A stretch of 64,000 nucleotides of DNA. It comes from a bacterium (GTDB lineage: Bacteria; Cyanobacteriota; Vampirovibrionia; Obscuribacterales; Obscuribacteraceae). Location of the stretch: positions 62,001 to 126,000 of the forward strand of contig WGMS01000020.1 in the NCBI GenBank assembly GCA_016124935.1. The letters run 5' to 3'. The position numbers and the translations under genes were made by a program. Under the pieces are notes generated by a model. It worked only from the letters and a program-made list of their open reading frames with translations. It had not been told where the DNA came from and did no database searches. This document shows positions 50,583 through 59,691 of this stretch, in pieces. Position 1 is the first letter of the stretch; each line of letters opens with the position of its first letter.

Positions 50583-51455
50583 ATGCGTATTTTAAGGATT
50601 TTCTACAGAGTAATAATAGAGACCATCCTCGGTGTAAAACACAGTGGCTGGTCGAACTGGCTGGTAATCAGCATTCTTGCCATATCTCTGACTATCTTCG
50701 GCAGTATTTTGCAGTTGACTATGACTCTCAAGAATGTGGTCAACTCTTTCGGCTCCCAGATGATAGTCTCGGCTTATCTCAGCGATAGCTACGAGCCTAA
50801 AGTTGTGGCTAAAGACGTCAGTCAGTATCCTGAAGTGAAGATGGTCGAGGTGATAACCAAAGACATCTCCTGGCAGGAGATGAAGAAGTCTTTGAACGTG
50901 GCCGCCATCAAGAACCCTTTGCCCAATACCTTACATGTCACCGCCAAAGAGCCGGATCAGGTCACCGAACTTGCACAGAAGCTGGAGCTCCTGCCTTCGG
51001 TGGAAGCGGTCAAATATCCGATGATGGTGGCTAAGCGAATCAACGAAGTGCGCCATTTCTTCGAAATCGCGGGGGTTTTCGTGACCGCCGCTCTGACCAC
51101 CGCTACTTTGACGGTCATCGGTAACACCATCCATCTGGTCATTCAAGCAAGACAACGTGAGATCCAGATTCTCTCTTTGATGGGAGTTGGGCATTTTTAT
51201 ATAAAGTGTCCCTTCGTGCTTCAAGGAGCGCTCTATGGACTGCTTTCGGCGGTTCTCGCCATGCTGGTTCTCTTCTGCGTGCATATGTATGCGATCCAGC
51301 CTTATCTGACTACGAACATGGCCAATATTCTGCCGGCGCTGCCTAAAGGTGTGGGTTACAGCCTGGTCGAGACCTTCCTCGTAATGGTCATCTTAGGAGT
51401 GGCGGTCGGTGCCGGTGGCGGCGCCTGGACCTCGGGCAAGTATCTCAAGATCTAG
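50583..51455 (+). CDS. ftsX: Cell division protein FtsX
   Basis: A 290-residue membrane protein with four transmembrane helices (about residues 22-44, 160-185, 205-232 and 255-280) and the FtsX extracytoplasmic loop between the first two (SDSYEPKVVAKDVSQYPEVKMVEVITKD). The first helix follows VIIETILGVKHSGWSNWLVIS. It forms the membrane half of the FtsEX complex that transmits ATP hydrolysis to peptidoglycan hydrolases. A strong terminator follows 14 bp after the stop. Confidence 0.94.
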   Translation: MRILRIFYRVIIETILGVKHSGWSNWLVISILAISLTIFGSILQLTMTLKNVVNSFGSQMIVSAYLSDSYEPKVVAKDVSQYPEVKMVEVITKDISWQEMKKSLNVAAIKNPLPNTLHVTAKEPDQVTELAQKLELLPSVEAVKYPMMVAKRINEVRHFFEIAGVFVTAALTTATLTVIGNTIHLVIQARQREIQILSLMGVGHFYIKCPFVLQGALYGLLSAVLAMLVLFCVHMYAIQPYLTTNMANILPALPKGVGYSLVETFLVMVILGVAVGAGGGAWTSGKYLKI

Positions 51456-51469
51456 CAAATAGCAAATAA

Positions 51470-51494
51470 AAAGGACCTGCGAAGCAGGTCCTTT
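51470..51494. terminator. Terminator after ftsX
   Basis: AAAGGACCTGC (51470-51480) pairs perfectly with GCAGGTCCTTT (51484-51494), an 11-bp stem with a GAA loop, flanked by A-rich and T-containing tails. It separates ftsX from the convergent cyclophilin and may work both ways. Confidence 0.88.
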
Positions 51495-51513
51495 AGTTAT
51501 ATCAGGCTCCGCT

Positions 51514-51963
51514 CTATGTCTGGGCGACAACTTCGACTTTGGTCATTTTGTCTTGAGCTCTCAAGTTCATGACCACATCAAGACCTTCTTCCACCTTGCC
51601 GAAGACGGCATACTGACCGTCAAGGAAAGAGGCCGGTGCCAGGGTAAAGTAGAACTGGCAAGAGGCTGAATCGGGGTCATTGGTTCTCGCCATGGCGATT
51701 ACGCCGGCGGAGTCATGCTTGAGGTGCGGTTTTGTTTCAAGTTTGATTTTCTTCGGAGAGCCACCAGTACCGGTGCCGGTCGGATCGCCTCCCTGAATAC
51801 AGAAATTCGGCTCGTAACGATGAAAAATGAGACCGTCGTAGAACTTATTGCCGACCAGCTCGAGGAAATTGCCGGCTGTTATCGGAGCGTCGTTCTTATA
51901 GATGCGAATTTTAATGGTTCCTTTTGTAGTCTCCATCGAGACCAGGGGATCGTTATTGGACAT
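51514..51963 (-). CDS. Cytosolic cyclophilin-type peptidyl-prolyl isomerase
   Basis: A 149-residue cyclophilin without signal peptide: [56 protein letters not shown] and [14 protein letters not shown]. The ATG at 51963 has AGGAGAG upstream. It shares a 32-base identical segment with its neighbour (51758-51789 versus 52228-52259), so the two are recent relatives by duplication or gene conversion. This copy stays in the cytosol; the neighbour is exported. Confidence 0.93.
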   Translation of the reverse strand: MSNNDPLVSMETTKGTIKIRIYKNDAPITAGNFLELVGNKFYDGLIFHRYEPNFCIQGGDPTGTGTGGSPKKIKLETKPHLKHDSAGVIAMARTNDPDSASCQFYFTLAPASFLDGQYAVFGKVEEGLDVVMNLRAQDKMTKVEVVAQT

Positions 51964-51974
51964 GCTCTCTCCTT

Positions 51975-52592
51975 TTACTTTTCGTTTTTGGTTCCTTCGA
52001 TATAGACTTCCTGCATCTTATCGCCTTTCCTGAGCTGGTAGACGATTTCGAGCCCTTCTATGACTTTGCCGAAGACGGCATAGTCATTGTCGAGTTCGGA
52101 GCGAGGGGACAGAATTATATAGAACTGGGATGAACCGGAATTAGGGTCGCTCTTTCTTGCCAGTCCGACCATGCCCATCTCGCTGTGTTTCAGTTTGTCG
52201 CTGACCTCCAGCGGGATGGTCTTGCCGGAGCCACCAGTACCGGTGCCGGTCGGATCGCCGCCCTGGATGACGAACTGCGGGTCATAGCGATGGAAAGTAA
52301 GACCGTTATAGAAGCCCTCTTTCACCAGAGAGAGAAAATGGGCTGCGGTGACCGGAACATCCTCTTCGAATATCTGGATTTGAAACTGGCCTTTGTTCGT
52401 GATCACAGTCACCACTGTTTCGTCGCCTTTCTTCCTTGTCTTTTTGGTTTTCTTGGCAAGCAGCAATTTTTTAGCCGACGCCGGTGTTTTAGCGAAGGCT
52501 GTCTGCATGGAAACAGGATTTAAGATAATTGCCGCTACCAGGAAAAATATCGAGACCGCAGCAAGGATTGTCAGCCGAGAGTACAGTTGCAT
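51975..52592 (-). CDS. Exported cyclophilin-type peptidyl-prolyl isomerase
   Basis: About 205 residues from the ATG at 52592, which has AGGAG upstream; a longer frame overlaps the preceding gene and is rejected. A signal or anchor helix (residues 5-30) is followed by a Lys-rich linker and a cyclophilin domain: [37 protein letters not shown] and [10 protein letters not shown]. It sits 11 bp from the cytosolic cyclophilin gene on the same strand. Its role would be folding of exported proteins. Confidence 0.92.
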   Translation of the reverse strand: MQLYSRLTILAAVSIFFLVAAIILNPVSMQTAFAKTPASAKKLLLAKKTKKTRKKGDETVVTVITNKGQFQIQIFEEDVPVTAAHFLSLVKEGFYNGLTFHRYDPQFVIQGGDPTGTGTGGSGKTIPLEVSDKLKHSEMGMVGLARKSDPNSGSSQFYIILSPRSELDNDYAVFGKVIEGLEIVYQLRKGDKMQEVYIEGTKNEK

Positions 52593-52678
52593 CGAGCTCC
52601 TATCTCCAGATCGGATAAACGAGACAGATTGTAGCAAGTTTTGAATTGTATGGTACGGACTGGATTGGATCGGACCGA

Positions 52679-53491
52679 TTACTTTCTCACCGGAATCGCC
52701 AGAACCTCGGATATCCTTGCATAGGGTGGATACATCACCGGTACGTAGATCTGGTCGTTGCCCGGTCTCAGGCAGTCTTCTTTGAAGGCGGCCCATCCTA
52801 TGGTATTGTCGCCCGGCATCAAAAGCCTGAGACCGAATCTCTCCCCTTCCACCTCATGACGACCACGATCTCTTCCGAGGGCTATGCCGAGATTGCGTTT
52901 TCTGTTTTCGGACGGCGTCAAATACTCCATGGTCAGAGGTGTGGCCATGCCCAGACTTGCCACTGTGGCCGCACCGATGATCGCTTTCTTACCCGGGGTG
53001 AGCAGATTGTTGTCATGCCCTTCCAGGGTGGAGGCATCGATGGATTTGTCCGGTGCTCTGGCCTGACCGGCGGCTTCTCTGGAAAATGAAGACTGGGATC
53101 CCAGAATGAGCAACGGTTTTTCGGTGTTGTTAGATACCGTTATCTTGAAGAACTTGAGGTTATCCCCTTTGTATCTCGAAAGGGGAGAGTAGCTCAGCAA
53201 CTCGGCGCTGGAGACGATGCCGCCTTTTTCCAGCTCACCGCTCAGCTTGAGGTCTTTAGGCCTGGTCTGTTTGAACAGCTCTTCCACCTGTTCGTCGGTG
53301 GTCTTGTTCCGGTCTCTCAAATCGGCCGGGCGCACCGGCAGCTTTTCCTCTAGGGCCGGGGCAATCGGTCCTTTTAGCCTTTTTTCAATTATCGCTTCGC
53401 TCTCGTCTTCCAGGGCCTGGCTGAACGCAGGAGCGGCCACGAATGTCAGGGCAATTGCCATGGTAATAGCGATGGGATTCCGTTTATGCAT
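52679..53491 (-). CDS. Exported protein of unknown function
   Basis: A 270-residue protein with a signal peptide (about residues 1-25, AFSQA). The mature part starts with a Glu/Lys-rich segment, then a beta-rich core, for example LKFFKITVSNNTEKPLLILGSQSSF and GERFGLRLLMPGDNTIGWAAF. A hydrophobic stretch AIIGAATVASLGMATPLTM lies in the middle. No family is recognised. It lies in a block of three exported unknowns upstream of the cyclophilins. Confidence 0.65.
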   Translation of the reverse strand: MHKRNPIAITMAIALTFVAAPAFSQALEDESEAIIEKRLKGPIAPALEEKLPVRPADLRDRNKTTDEQVEELFKQTRPKDLKLSGELEKGGIVSSAELLSYSPLSRYKGDNLKFFKITVSNNTEKPLLILGSQSSFSREAAGQARAPDKSIDASTLEGHDNNLLTPGKKAIIGAATVASLGMATPLTMEYLTPSENRKRNLGIALGRDRGRHEVEGERFGLRLLMPGDNTIGWAAFKEDCLRPGNDQIYVPVMYPPYARISEVLAIPVRK

Positions 53492-53561
53492 GGCAGATAA
53501 ACTACCAGGTCTTGGCGGGCTTCTTCCACTAGGCTGAACTCATTCTTTCTTTTGGGTTCGA

Positions 53562-54233
53562 TTAGCGGCGTCTTTGACCGACCAGTTGATAGGTTACCTT
53601 GGCCCGGGGCGGCTCTCCCTGCTTAACAATGGTGATTCGCTCCAGACCTTTGAAGCGTTTACCATCGGGCGAAAGTTCCATGACGATAGCTTCCTGGGCC
53701 ATGGTGTTTTTGATCGGATGACCGTAGCGGATGAAGGCGGTGTTACCCTGGACTTTGTTGACGAAAAGCGGGCTGCGTGCCCCTTCTTCGTTGGAGAAGG
53801 CGTAGCCCTCTGAGGGATTGCCGGAAATTGTCCAGACGTTCTTGGTGCTGCCGGCGAAGATCTGGGGAATGGCCGCCTGGAACTGGGGCTGGGCTTCGAA
53901 GCCCTGGCGCTGACCTTTGACCAGCCAGGTGCCGAGGAATTGCGGAGGCAGAGGGATGCTTCTTTGAACACCTGCTTCCATCGGGGGGCGGCCGCCCTGC
54001 ATCCCTGTTCCGCCCTGTATCGGTGCCTGTTCTCGGATGCCGCCCTGATAGGGCTGAATCACTTGCGGGACAGGATATTCCGCCTGGCCTTCATAGGGAT
54101 TCTGGCCCGGCATCACCTCTTTTTGCTCGATGCCGAGTTCGAACGGTTTTGCATGGGCAGCCGGCGACGCATAAAGAAATGCCAGGCCAAGGACAAGGAT
54201 CAGGCTAACCAATCTGGCTGGGTATTCAGGCAT
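53562..54233 (-). CDS. Exported Gln/Gly/Pro-rich protein of unknown function
   Basis: A 223-residue protein with a signal peptide (about residues 8-28, AHAKP). The first part is Gln/Gly/Pro-rich (residues 40-95) and probably disordered. The second is a small beta domain, with LPPQFLGTWLVKGQRQGF and FAGSTKNVWTISGN segments suggesting a lipocalin-like or similar barrel. The ATG follows GAGGAGAG. Function is unknown. Confidence 0.62.
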   Translation of the reverse strand: MPEYPARLVSLILVLGLAFLYASPAAHAKPFELGIEQKEVMPGQNPYEGQAEYPVPQVIQPYQGGIREQAPIQGGTGMQGGRPPMEAGVQRSIPLPPQFLGTWLVKGQRQGFEAQPQFQAAIPQIFAGSTKNVWTISGNPSEGYAFSNEEGARSPLFVNKVQGNTAFIRYGHPIKNTMAQEAIVMELSPDGKRFKGLERITIVKQGEPPRAKVTYQLVGQRRR

Positions 54234-54332
54234 GACTCTCTCCTCGTCCGCGGTCCAAGCTATATTGTAGCCGGATTAGCCAATTTTAACCAATGATGGC
54301 CAATCTGTTTCAATATATACCCAGAAGCGGCT

Positions 54333-55037
54333 CTATTTGCCGGATGCCGGTGGGGAATCACCTGCTGCTATTTCGAGATTGTCTTGTTTGGGAGAGAAGC
54401 CCAGATCTGTCAGCCGTTTGTACGCGGCAGTGCCGGTTTCGCTGGTGGGCTCCGCCACGACTATTTCGACCAGGGGTTGGAGCGCTTCGGGATAACGCTT
54501 CTGTTTGATGAAAAGGTCCGCTTTTAGAAGCTTGGCTTTATTCTTGAGATGGCTGAAAGCAAGGGCTGTCTCTTTTTCTGCTTTCGCTTTCAACTTGGTG
54601 GCAGGGCTCTTCTCGAAGGCTTTGTAGAGCTTCCAGTGAGCGTCGGCTACGTCCTGAAGCCACTCGGATACGGCATAGACATTGTTTTTGATCTGATCTA
54701 CCTGGGTCGGGCTGGCAACTTCTAGCAGGTTGTTGAGCTCTTGCAGTTTGGTTTTTGCGTCTTCCAGCGTGAAAGGGAGCTGTTTATAAATGCTGTGGGC
54801 GGGCATCTGGGCAGGGCTCTCTTCTTGATTGGAGCCGGACAAATTTAGTCGCCCTGAAGAGAGTTGGCGCTCTTCTTGACCGGGAACCGGTGCGGTGCTG
54901 TTCTGGGGCACCGGACCGGAGAGGGAAGCTGTGCCGGGGATGGGCGCCTGGGCCTGGACAGCCGCCGGGCAGGCGAGAGCGGCGATTAGAGAGGCGGCGG
55001 CGAAAACTTTTCTTGGGGATTTAAAATCGGTTGGCAT
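54333..55037 (-). CDS. Exported helical protein of unknown function
   Basis: A 234-residue protein with a signal peptide (about residues 8-30, AVQAQA). The mature part is mainly helical, with LEDAKTKLQELNNLLEVASPTQVDQIKNN and AFSHLKNKAKLLKADLFIKQKRYPEALQPL, a TPR-like segment near the end. It is the most upstream of three same-strand exported unknowns. It stands divergent from the giant S55 gene, with which it may share a promoter region of about 95 bp. Confidence 0.62.
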   Translation of the reverse strand: MPTDFKSPRKVFAAASLIAALACPAAVQAQAPIPGTASLSGPVPQNSTAPVPGQEERQLSSGRLNLSGSNQEESPAQMPAHSIYKQLPFTLEDAKTKLQELNNLLEVASPTQVDQIKNNVYAVSEWLQDVADAHWKLYKAFEKSPATKLKAKAEKETALAFSHLKNKAKLLKADLFIKQKRYPEALQPLVEIVVAEPTSETGTAAYKRLTDLGFSPKQDNLEIAAGDSPPASGK

Positions 55038-55132
55038 CGGAGAACCTGCTTATTCTGAGTATCTGAATGATTTTACCAGCCTGTGATAGGATCTGAAGCT
55101 TTGAAAGACCTTCCTTACTAACCGGCTTTTTA

Positions 55133-58100
55133 ATGAGGAATCACGTGTCACCTCTTCTTTCTCTCAGGCTCTTTCTTCTCTTGACTATTAATCTCTGTCT
55201 GGCCTGGCTGGTATTGCCGGCTGTGGCGTCGGAGAGCAAAGTGGAGAGGGGGCATCTCGATCCGTACGAGCGTGCTTATATAGACCGGTTTTTGAAGGCG
55301 GGTGAGTATCTTCCGGTTTCTGATGTCAAGGAAGGTGATACCGGCTATGGTCTTTCCGTCTTTCACGGCATGAAGGTCGAAAAGTTCGACGTGAAAGTGC
55401 TGGGCGTCATGAAGCAGGTTCTCAACGGCCGGGACAGCATTCTCATTAAAATTTCCGGCGACGTACTGGGCAAGAACAATGTGGTTCGCGGCATGTCGGG
55501 CAGTCCTATCTATATCAAAAACAAGCTTGTGGGAGCGCTCTCTTACGGCTTCGATTTTTCGATGGAGCCGATTGTCGGTGTCACTCCCATCGTCGATATG
55601 CTGGATGCGATAATCAAACCCTCCGACCAGAGAACCCTGCGATTGACCGGGCATAGCCTGGAGTCCTCTTCGATGCCGCTCTCTATCTCTTCCATAGAGG
55701 GCTCGGGACAGGAGCTAGAGCGACTGAGGCGATCTATGATGTCCACCAGCCTGGGGGCGGGTGCACCAAAAATGGTGCCATTGATGTCGCCGGTGGCACT
55801 CTCCGGATTCTCTTCCAGAGCCAGAAACTTTCTTGCCGGTCGTTTCAAAGGGCTTGGTCTCGAAGTCTCCGGCGGCGCCAGCGGTGGTCTGAACAAAGAG
55901 CTTTCAAATTTGGAAGGAGGGGCTGCCGATCGGTTGGTTCCCGGTTCTGCGCTGGGGTTGTTGTTGTCTACCGGTGATTTTTCCTCTGCTGCTACTGGTA
56001 CCGTCACCGGTATCTTTCACGACCGCGTGCTCGGCTTCGGACATCCATTGATGGAAGCAGGCGCGATAGATGTTCCCATGGCGTCTGCCTATATCCACGA
56101 GGTCCTGCCCAGTCTTTCGGTAAGTTTCAAGCTCTCCTCGCCGCTCAAAGTTCTGGGACGTATCTTCGCCGACCGTCCCTGGTCGGTCGGTGGCGAACTG
56201 GGCAAGAACGCTTCGATGATCCCTGTTGAGATAACCGTTATCGATGGGCAGAGGCACTTTCGCAAGGATTTCAGCTCTCGGGTGATCAATCATCCGGATC
56301 TCAGTTCCGATTTGATTTCAGCAATAATCATGTCGGCGATGGATGCCTCTTTTCAGTCCACAGATCCTTATATCGTCAAGCTAAAGAGTCAGATCAAAAT
56401 CAAGAGTGGCCGTTTGCTGGAACGCGAGGATAGTTTCGCCAGCTTCGCCTCGGCTTCATCCGGGCTGTCTGTACTAGGTCTCAAATTCTTTTCTGATCCG
56501 GTGGTGAATTATGTCGACTCCGTGGTCTCCAGAATCTATAACAATCGTTATAAAAAAGAGGAGATAGAATCGGTCAAGCTGACAGTCGCTTTCAATGTCG
56601 GCAAAAACACCACTGCCTTAAAAAGGGTAATTGCCGAGGACCCGGTGGTGGAGCCTGGAGAGAAGGTGCGATTTACCTGTGTGCTTTCACCTTATAACAA
56701 GAAGCGCTACACCGAGACTTTCGAGTTCGAGGTTCCCAGAGACCTTCCCGATGGCGAATATATGGTCGGGATTACCGGTGGTTCTTCCTATGACGGCTTG
56801 CGCAAGACCATGAAGCTTTTCGATCCACCGACCAAAAATCTCGATCAAGAGCTGGATAGAATCCTGGAAGACCCACATTCCAACGAACTGATTGCCGTAC
56901 TGGCGTTACCAGATCAGGCGGTTCACATTAATGACGCGGTTATTCAGAATCCACCAGGGCACTGGTCCAAGCTGTTTTTCTCGGACCGATACACCAATGG
57001 ACCTTCAATCGTCCCCGGCGAGAAGCTCTTCAAGAAGAGACTGGACACCTATGTTACCGGCTCTCACGTGGTCGGATTCACAGTAAAGCGCAAGGCGCCT
57101 TATCTCGAGGAGGAATCCTGGTATCAGTCCGACTCCGGTTCCGGCAAGGGCTCTTCCGGCTCGCATATCACCGGGCAGGCCAGGAAAGTGATAGGCTCCC
57201 TTACCAAAGTCGCCAAGTCCACCGGCACCACTTCGGAAAGTGGCGGCGCTCCGGTAAGCGGCTCCTCCGACTCGAAGGCCGGCAAGAGCACAGGCGCCCA
57301 GTCGGCCAATTTCGCCGGTGATCTGACCGGACTGCACACCCGTTTTGCAAAGGCCTGGAGTCAGTCTACAGACTCCAGCTTCACCGGAGGCAAGAGAGAG
57401 AACTGCACTATAGATAGCTGGGGAAGGCTGTTTCCCGGCTTCGAGGTTCTTGAGGGAGGCGACTCCGGTCGAGTGCGGGGTGAGGTAAGGGCCTGGGCTT
57501 CGGCCATGGTCGGGAACAAGTTCTGTTTTTCCGCCGGAAACAAGATTTATGTGTACGAAGACTCTAAGCCCTCGACTCTCGTAAGCATGAAAACGACTAT
57601 GATACCGGCGATGGCATCGGCTGGGGAGTCCGCGCTATATGCCGCTTGCGTACCGGAGGGGAAAATAGTCAAGGTCGGCACTGATGGTAGTGTCAAAGAT
57701 TTCTTCAAGACAAAGGAGAGCGTTATCGCTTCGCTTTGCACCGATTCTTCCGGCAATCTTTATGTGGGCGCCGCCGGCAGCGGGCGAATCTATAAAGTTG
57801 GCGCCGGTGGTAATCTTCTTCAGACCATCGATTCCGGTCAGGCGCATATCACCGCCTTGCACTATTGTCCCAACACAGGCAGGGTAATGGTAGGCACAGG
57901 CGAGAGCGGTAATGTCTACTCTTTCGACCCTGCCGCGGCTGGTGATGGGCTGAGGGGCGAATATCAATCCGGCGCCCACATCGTCACCGGTGCCGCCCGG
58001 GACAAGCGAGGCAATTTATTTATCACCACGGCCGGTCCCGGTAGCCTGGTTATGGTGGAGAAGTCCGGCAAGTCCAAGAATCTTGCCACCAGTGAAGCCT

Positions 58101-59668
58101 TTTACCATCTCTATTACGATAAGTTTTCCGACTCTATTTTTACCGGGGACGCCGAAGGGGATGTCACCCAGATTCAGATAGAGCCGCTTCCTGAAAGAGC
58201 ATTTTTCGTGCCGGTTCATCACACCAATCAAGAGGCGGTCATCTCGATTAGCGGAGACAGCAATTCCAATCTATTTATCTTGACCAGTAATCTGCCCACG
58301 GTTTCGAAGATACTTTTCCGGCCATCTTCCGGAGCGGTGTATACAAGTAAGGTAAATGATGGCGGCAGGCCTTCTCGCTGGTCTCGATTGAGAGTCTTCG
58401 GAGCCTATAACCAGTTCGAACCGGCAGTGCGTTCGGCAATTTCTGTCGAGACCCGTACCGGAGACACCCTCAGACCGGATGCTTCATGGCAGGGCTGGCA
58501 AGCTGCCGTGGCCGGCGATGACGGATTCAAGCTTGGCTCCCGTCCGGGTAGATTCTTTCAGTATCGTCTGAGCTGGACGCCGGGGTTGAAGGCGGGGGGC
58601 GCAGACGGTCAGGACCGGATTTTTCCTTGCGGCCACGACACCGTTATCGGCATGGTCGAGACTACTTTCTCGCCTGCCAACGAGAGTCCCACGGTGACCA
58701 GCTTCAATCTCGCATCGGGCTCTTATGTCTCTGGGGAAAAAGAGTTGAAGCTGGTGGCATCGGATCCGGATGGAGACAATATCGCTCTTTCTGTGGACAT
58801 ATCGAGTGATGAGGGCAAGAGCTGGAAAGAGCTCGAGGATGATTTGAGAGGTTCGGAGAAAAAAGCGAAGCAGGCTTCTGAGAAGGATAAAAAGAAAGCG
58901 AAAAAAGACAAAGACAAAAAATCAGATAGTAAAGAAAAGAAAGACACAGAGGAAACCACCGAGGAGAAGGATAAAGACAATACCTCAGAAGAGACTGGAG
59001 GACCAGAATCAGAAAAAGAACCCGAGTCGGAATCTGAAAATGAGAAAGAGAAAGAGACCCGGACTCCTTTCCGACTGCGCTTCCGTAGATTACAGAGTGC
59101 CGGAGAGGCTGTCACCACCTCCGGGGTCGAGGGTTCTGTTCTGAGTAAAGCAAAGTCTTCCAAGTCGACCGAGAAAAAAGGCTCGACCAAGAAAGATAAG
59201 AGCAAGACAGATGTGGTCAAGACCGCTTCGGATGGTCGTATCGAGTGGACCTGGGATACCAAGAAACACAAGGACGGGGTCTATATGCTGCGCTTTCGTC
59301 TATCCGATTCGCCTTCCAATGGTGGAAGCGCCGGTGATACCATGGTGGAGAATTTTTATCGTACGGTTATAGTCGATAACAGCGCTCCGTCTCTTTCCAG
59401 CACTAAAGCTGATTGGTCTTCCGCTTCGATGCTCAAAGAGTTTCGGGTAGAGACCGCAGACAAGCTCTCGCCGGTAGTCAATGCTGTCATAGAGTCCGAC
59501 TATGGCGAGTCCTGGGCCCTTGCCCCTGTGGATGGGCTCGCCGACAGCAAGAATGTGGTTTTCCTTGGACGAGATCTGAAGTTCAAGAAGAAGCCTCACT
59601 CTATAAAGTTGGAAGTATCAGATAAAGCCGGTAACAAAGCCAAAAAAGAATTCAAAGTCACGAAATAG
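55133..59668 (+). CDS. Giant exported protein: SpoIVB-type S55 protease domain plus beta-propeller and Ig-like end
   Basis: A 1511-residue protein with a signal peptide (residues 1-32). The first 160 residues match the SpoIVB peptidase (S55): GDTGYGLSVFHG, and RGMSGSPIYIKNKLVGALSYG, whose Ser in the GMSGSPI loop (about residue 124) is the catalytic candidate. The S55-like region continues to VLGFGHPLMEAG near residue 310. A Ser/Gly-rich linker (about 655-720) precedes a propeller-like repeat region (about 780-1080; for example DSSGNLYVGAAGSGRIYKVG). A Lys/Glu/Asp tract (about 1245-1310) then leads to a C-terminal beta domain. GTG 55145 is an alternative start with GAGGA at good spacing. It may be a cleaved surface protein; its substrate is unknown. 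Confidence 0.75.
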   Translation: MRNHVSPLLSLRLFLLLTINLCLAWLVLPAVASESKVERGHLDPYERAYIDRFLKAGEYLPVSDVKEGDTGYGLSVFHGMKVEKFDVKVLGVMKQVLNGRDSILIKISGDVLGKNNVVRGMSGSPIYIKNKLVGALSYGFDFSMEPIVGVTPIVDMLDAIIKPSDQRTLRLTGHSLESSSMPLSISSIEGSGQELERLRRSMMSTSLGAGAPKMVPLMSPVALSGFSSRARNFLAGRFKGLGLEVSGGASGGLNKELSNLEGGAADRLVPGSALGLLLSTGDFSSAATGTVTGIFHDRVLGFGHPLMEAGAIDVPMASAYIHEVLPSLSVSFKLSSPLKVLGRIFADRPWSVGGELGKNASMIPVEITVIDGQRHFRKDFSSRVINHPDLSSDLISAIIMSAMDASFQSTDPYIVKLKSQIKIKSGRLLEREDSFASFASASSGLSVLGLKFFSDPVVNYVDSVVSRIYNNRYKKEEIESVKLTVAFNVGKNTTALKRVIAEDPVVEPGEKVRFTCVLSPYNKKRYTETFEFEVPRDLPDGEYMVGITGGSSYDGLRKTMKLFDPPTKNLDQELDRILEDPHSNELIAVLALPDQAVHINDAVIQNPPGHWSKLFFSDRYTNGPSIVPGEKLFKKRLDTYVTGSHVVGFTVKRKAPYLEEESWYQSDSGSGKGSSGSHITGQARKVIGSLTKVAKSTGTTSESGGAPVSGSSDSKAGKSTGAQSANFAGDLTGLHTRFAKAWSQSTDSSFTGGKRENCTIDSWGRLFPGFEVLEGGDSGRVRGEVRAWASAMVGNKFCFSAGNKIYVYEDSKPSTLVSMKTTMIPAMASAGESALYAACVPEGKIVKVGTDGSVKDFFKTKESVIASLCTDSSGNLYVGAAGSGRIYKVGAGGNLLQTIDSGQAHITALHYCPNTGRVMVGTGESGNVYSFDPAAAGDGLRGEYQSGAHIVTGAARDKRGNLFITTAGPGSLVMVEKSGKSKNLATSEAFYHLYYDKFSDSIFTGDAEGDVTQIQIEPLPERAFFVPVHHTNQEAVISISGDSNSNLFILTSNLPTVSKILFRPSSGAVYTSKVNDGGRPSRWSRLRVFGAYNQFEPAVRSAISVETRTGDTLRPDASWQGWQAAVAGDDGFKLGSRPGRFFQYRLSWTPGLKAGGADGQDRIFPCGHDTVIGMVETTFSPANESPTVTSFNLASGSYVSGEKELKLVASDPDGDNIALSVDISSDEGKSWKELEDDLRGSEKKAKQASEKDKKKAKKDKDKKSDSKEKKDTEETTEEKDKDNTSEETGGPESEKEPESESENEKEKETRTPFRLRFRRLQSAGEAVTTSGVEGSVLSKAKSSKSTEKKGSTKKDKSKTDVVKTASDGRIEWTWDTKKHKDGVYMLRFRLSDSPSNGGSAGDTMVENFYRTVIVDNSAPSLSSTKADWSSASMLKEFRVETADKLSPVVNAVIESDYGESWALAPVDGLADSKNVVFLGRDLKFKKKPHSIKLEVSDKAGNKAKKEFKVTK

Positions 59669-59691
59669 AGAGATAAGAGAATCAGAATCCG

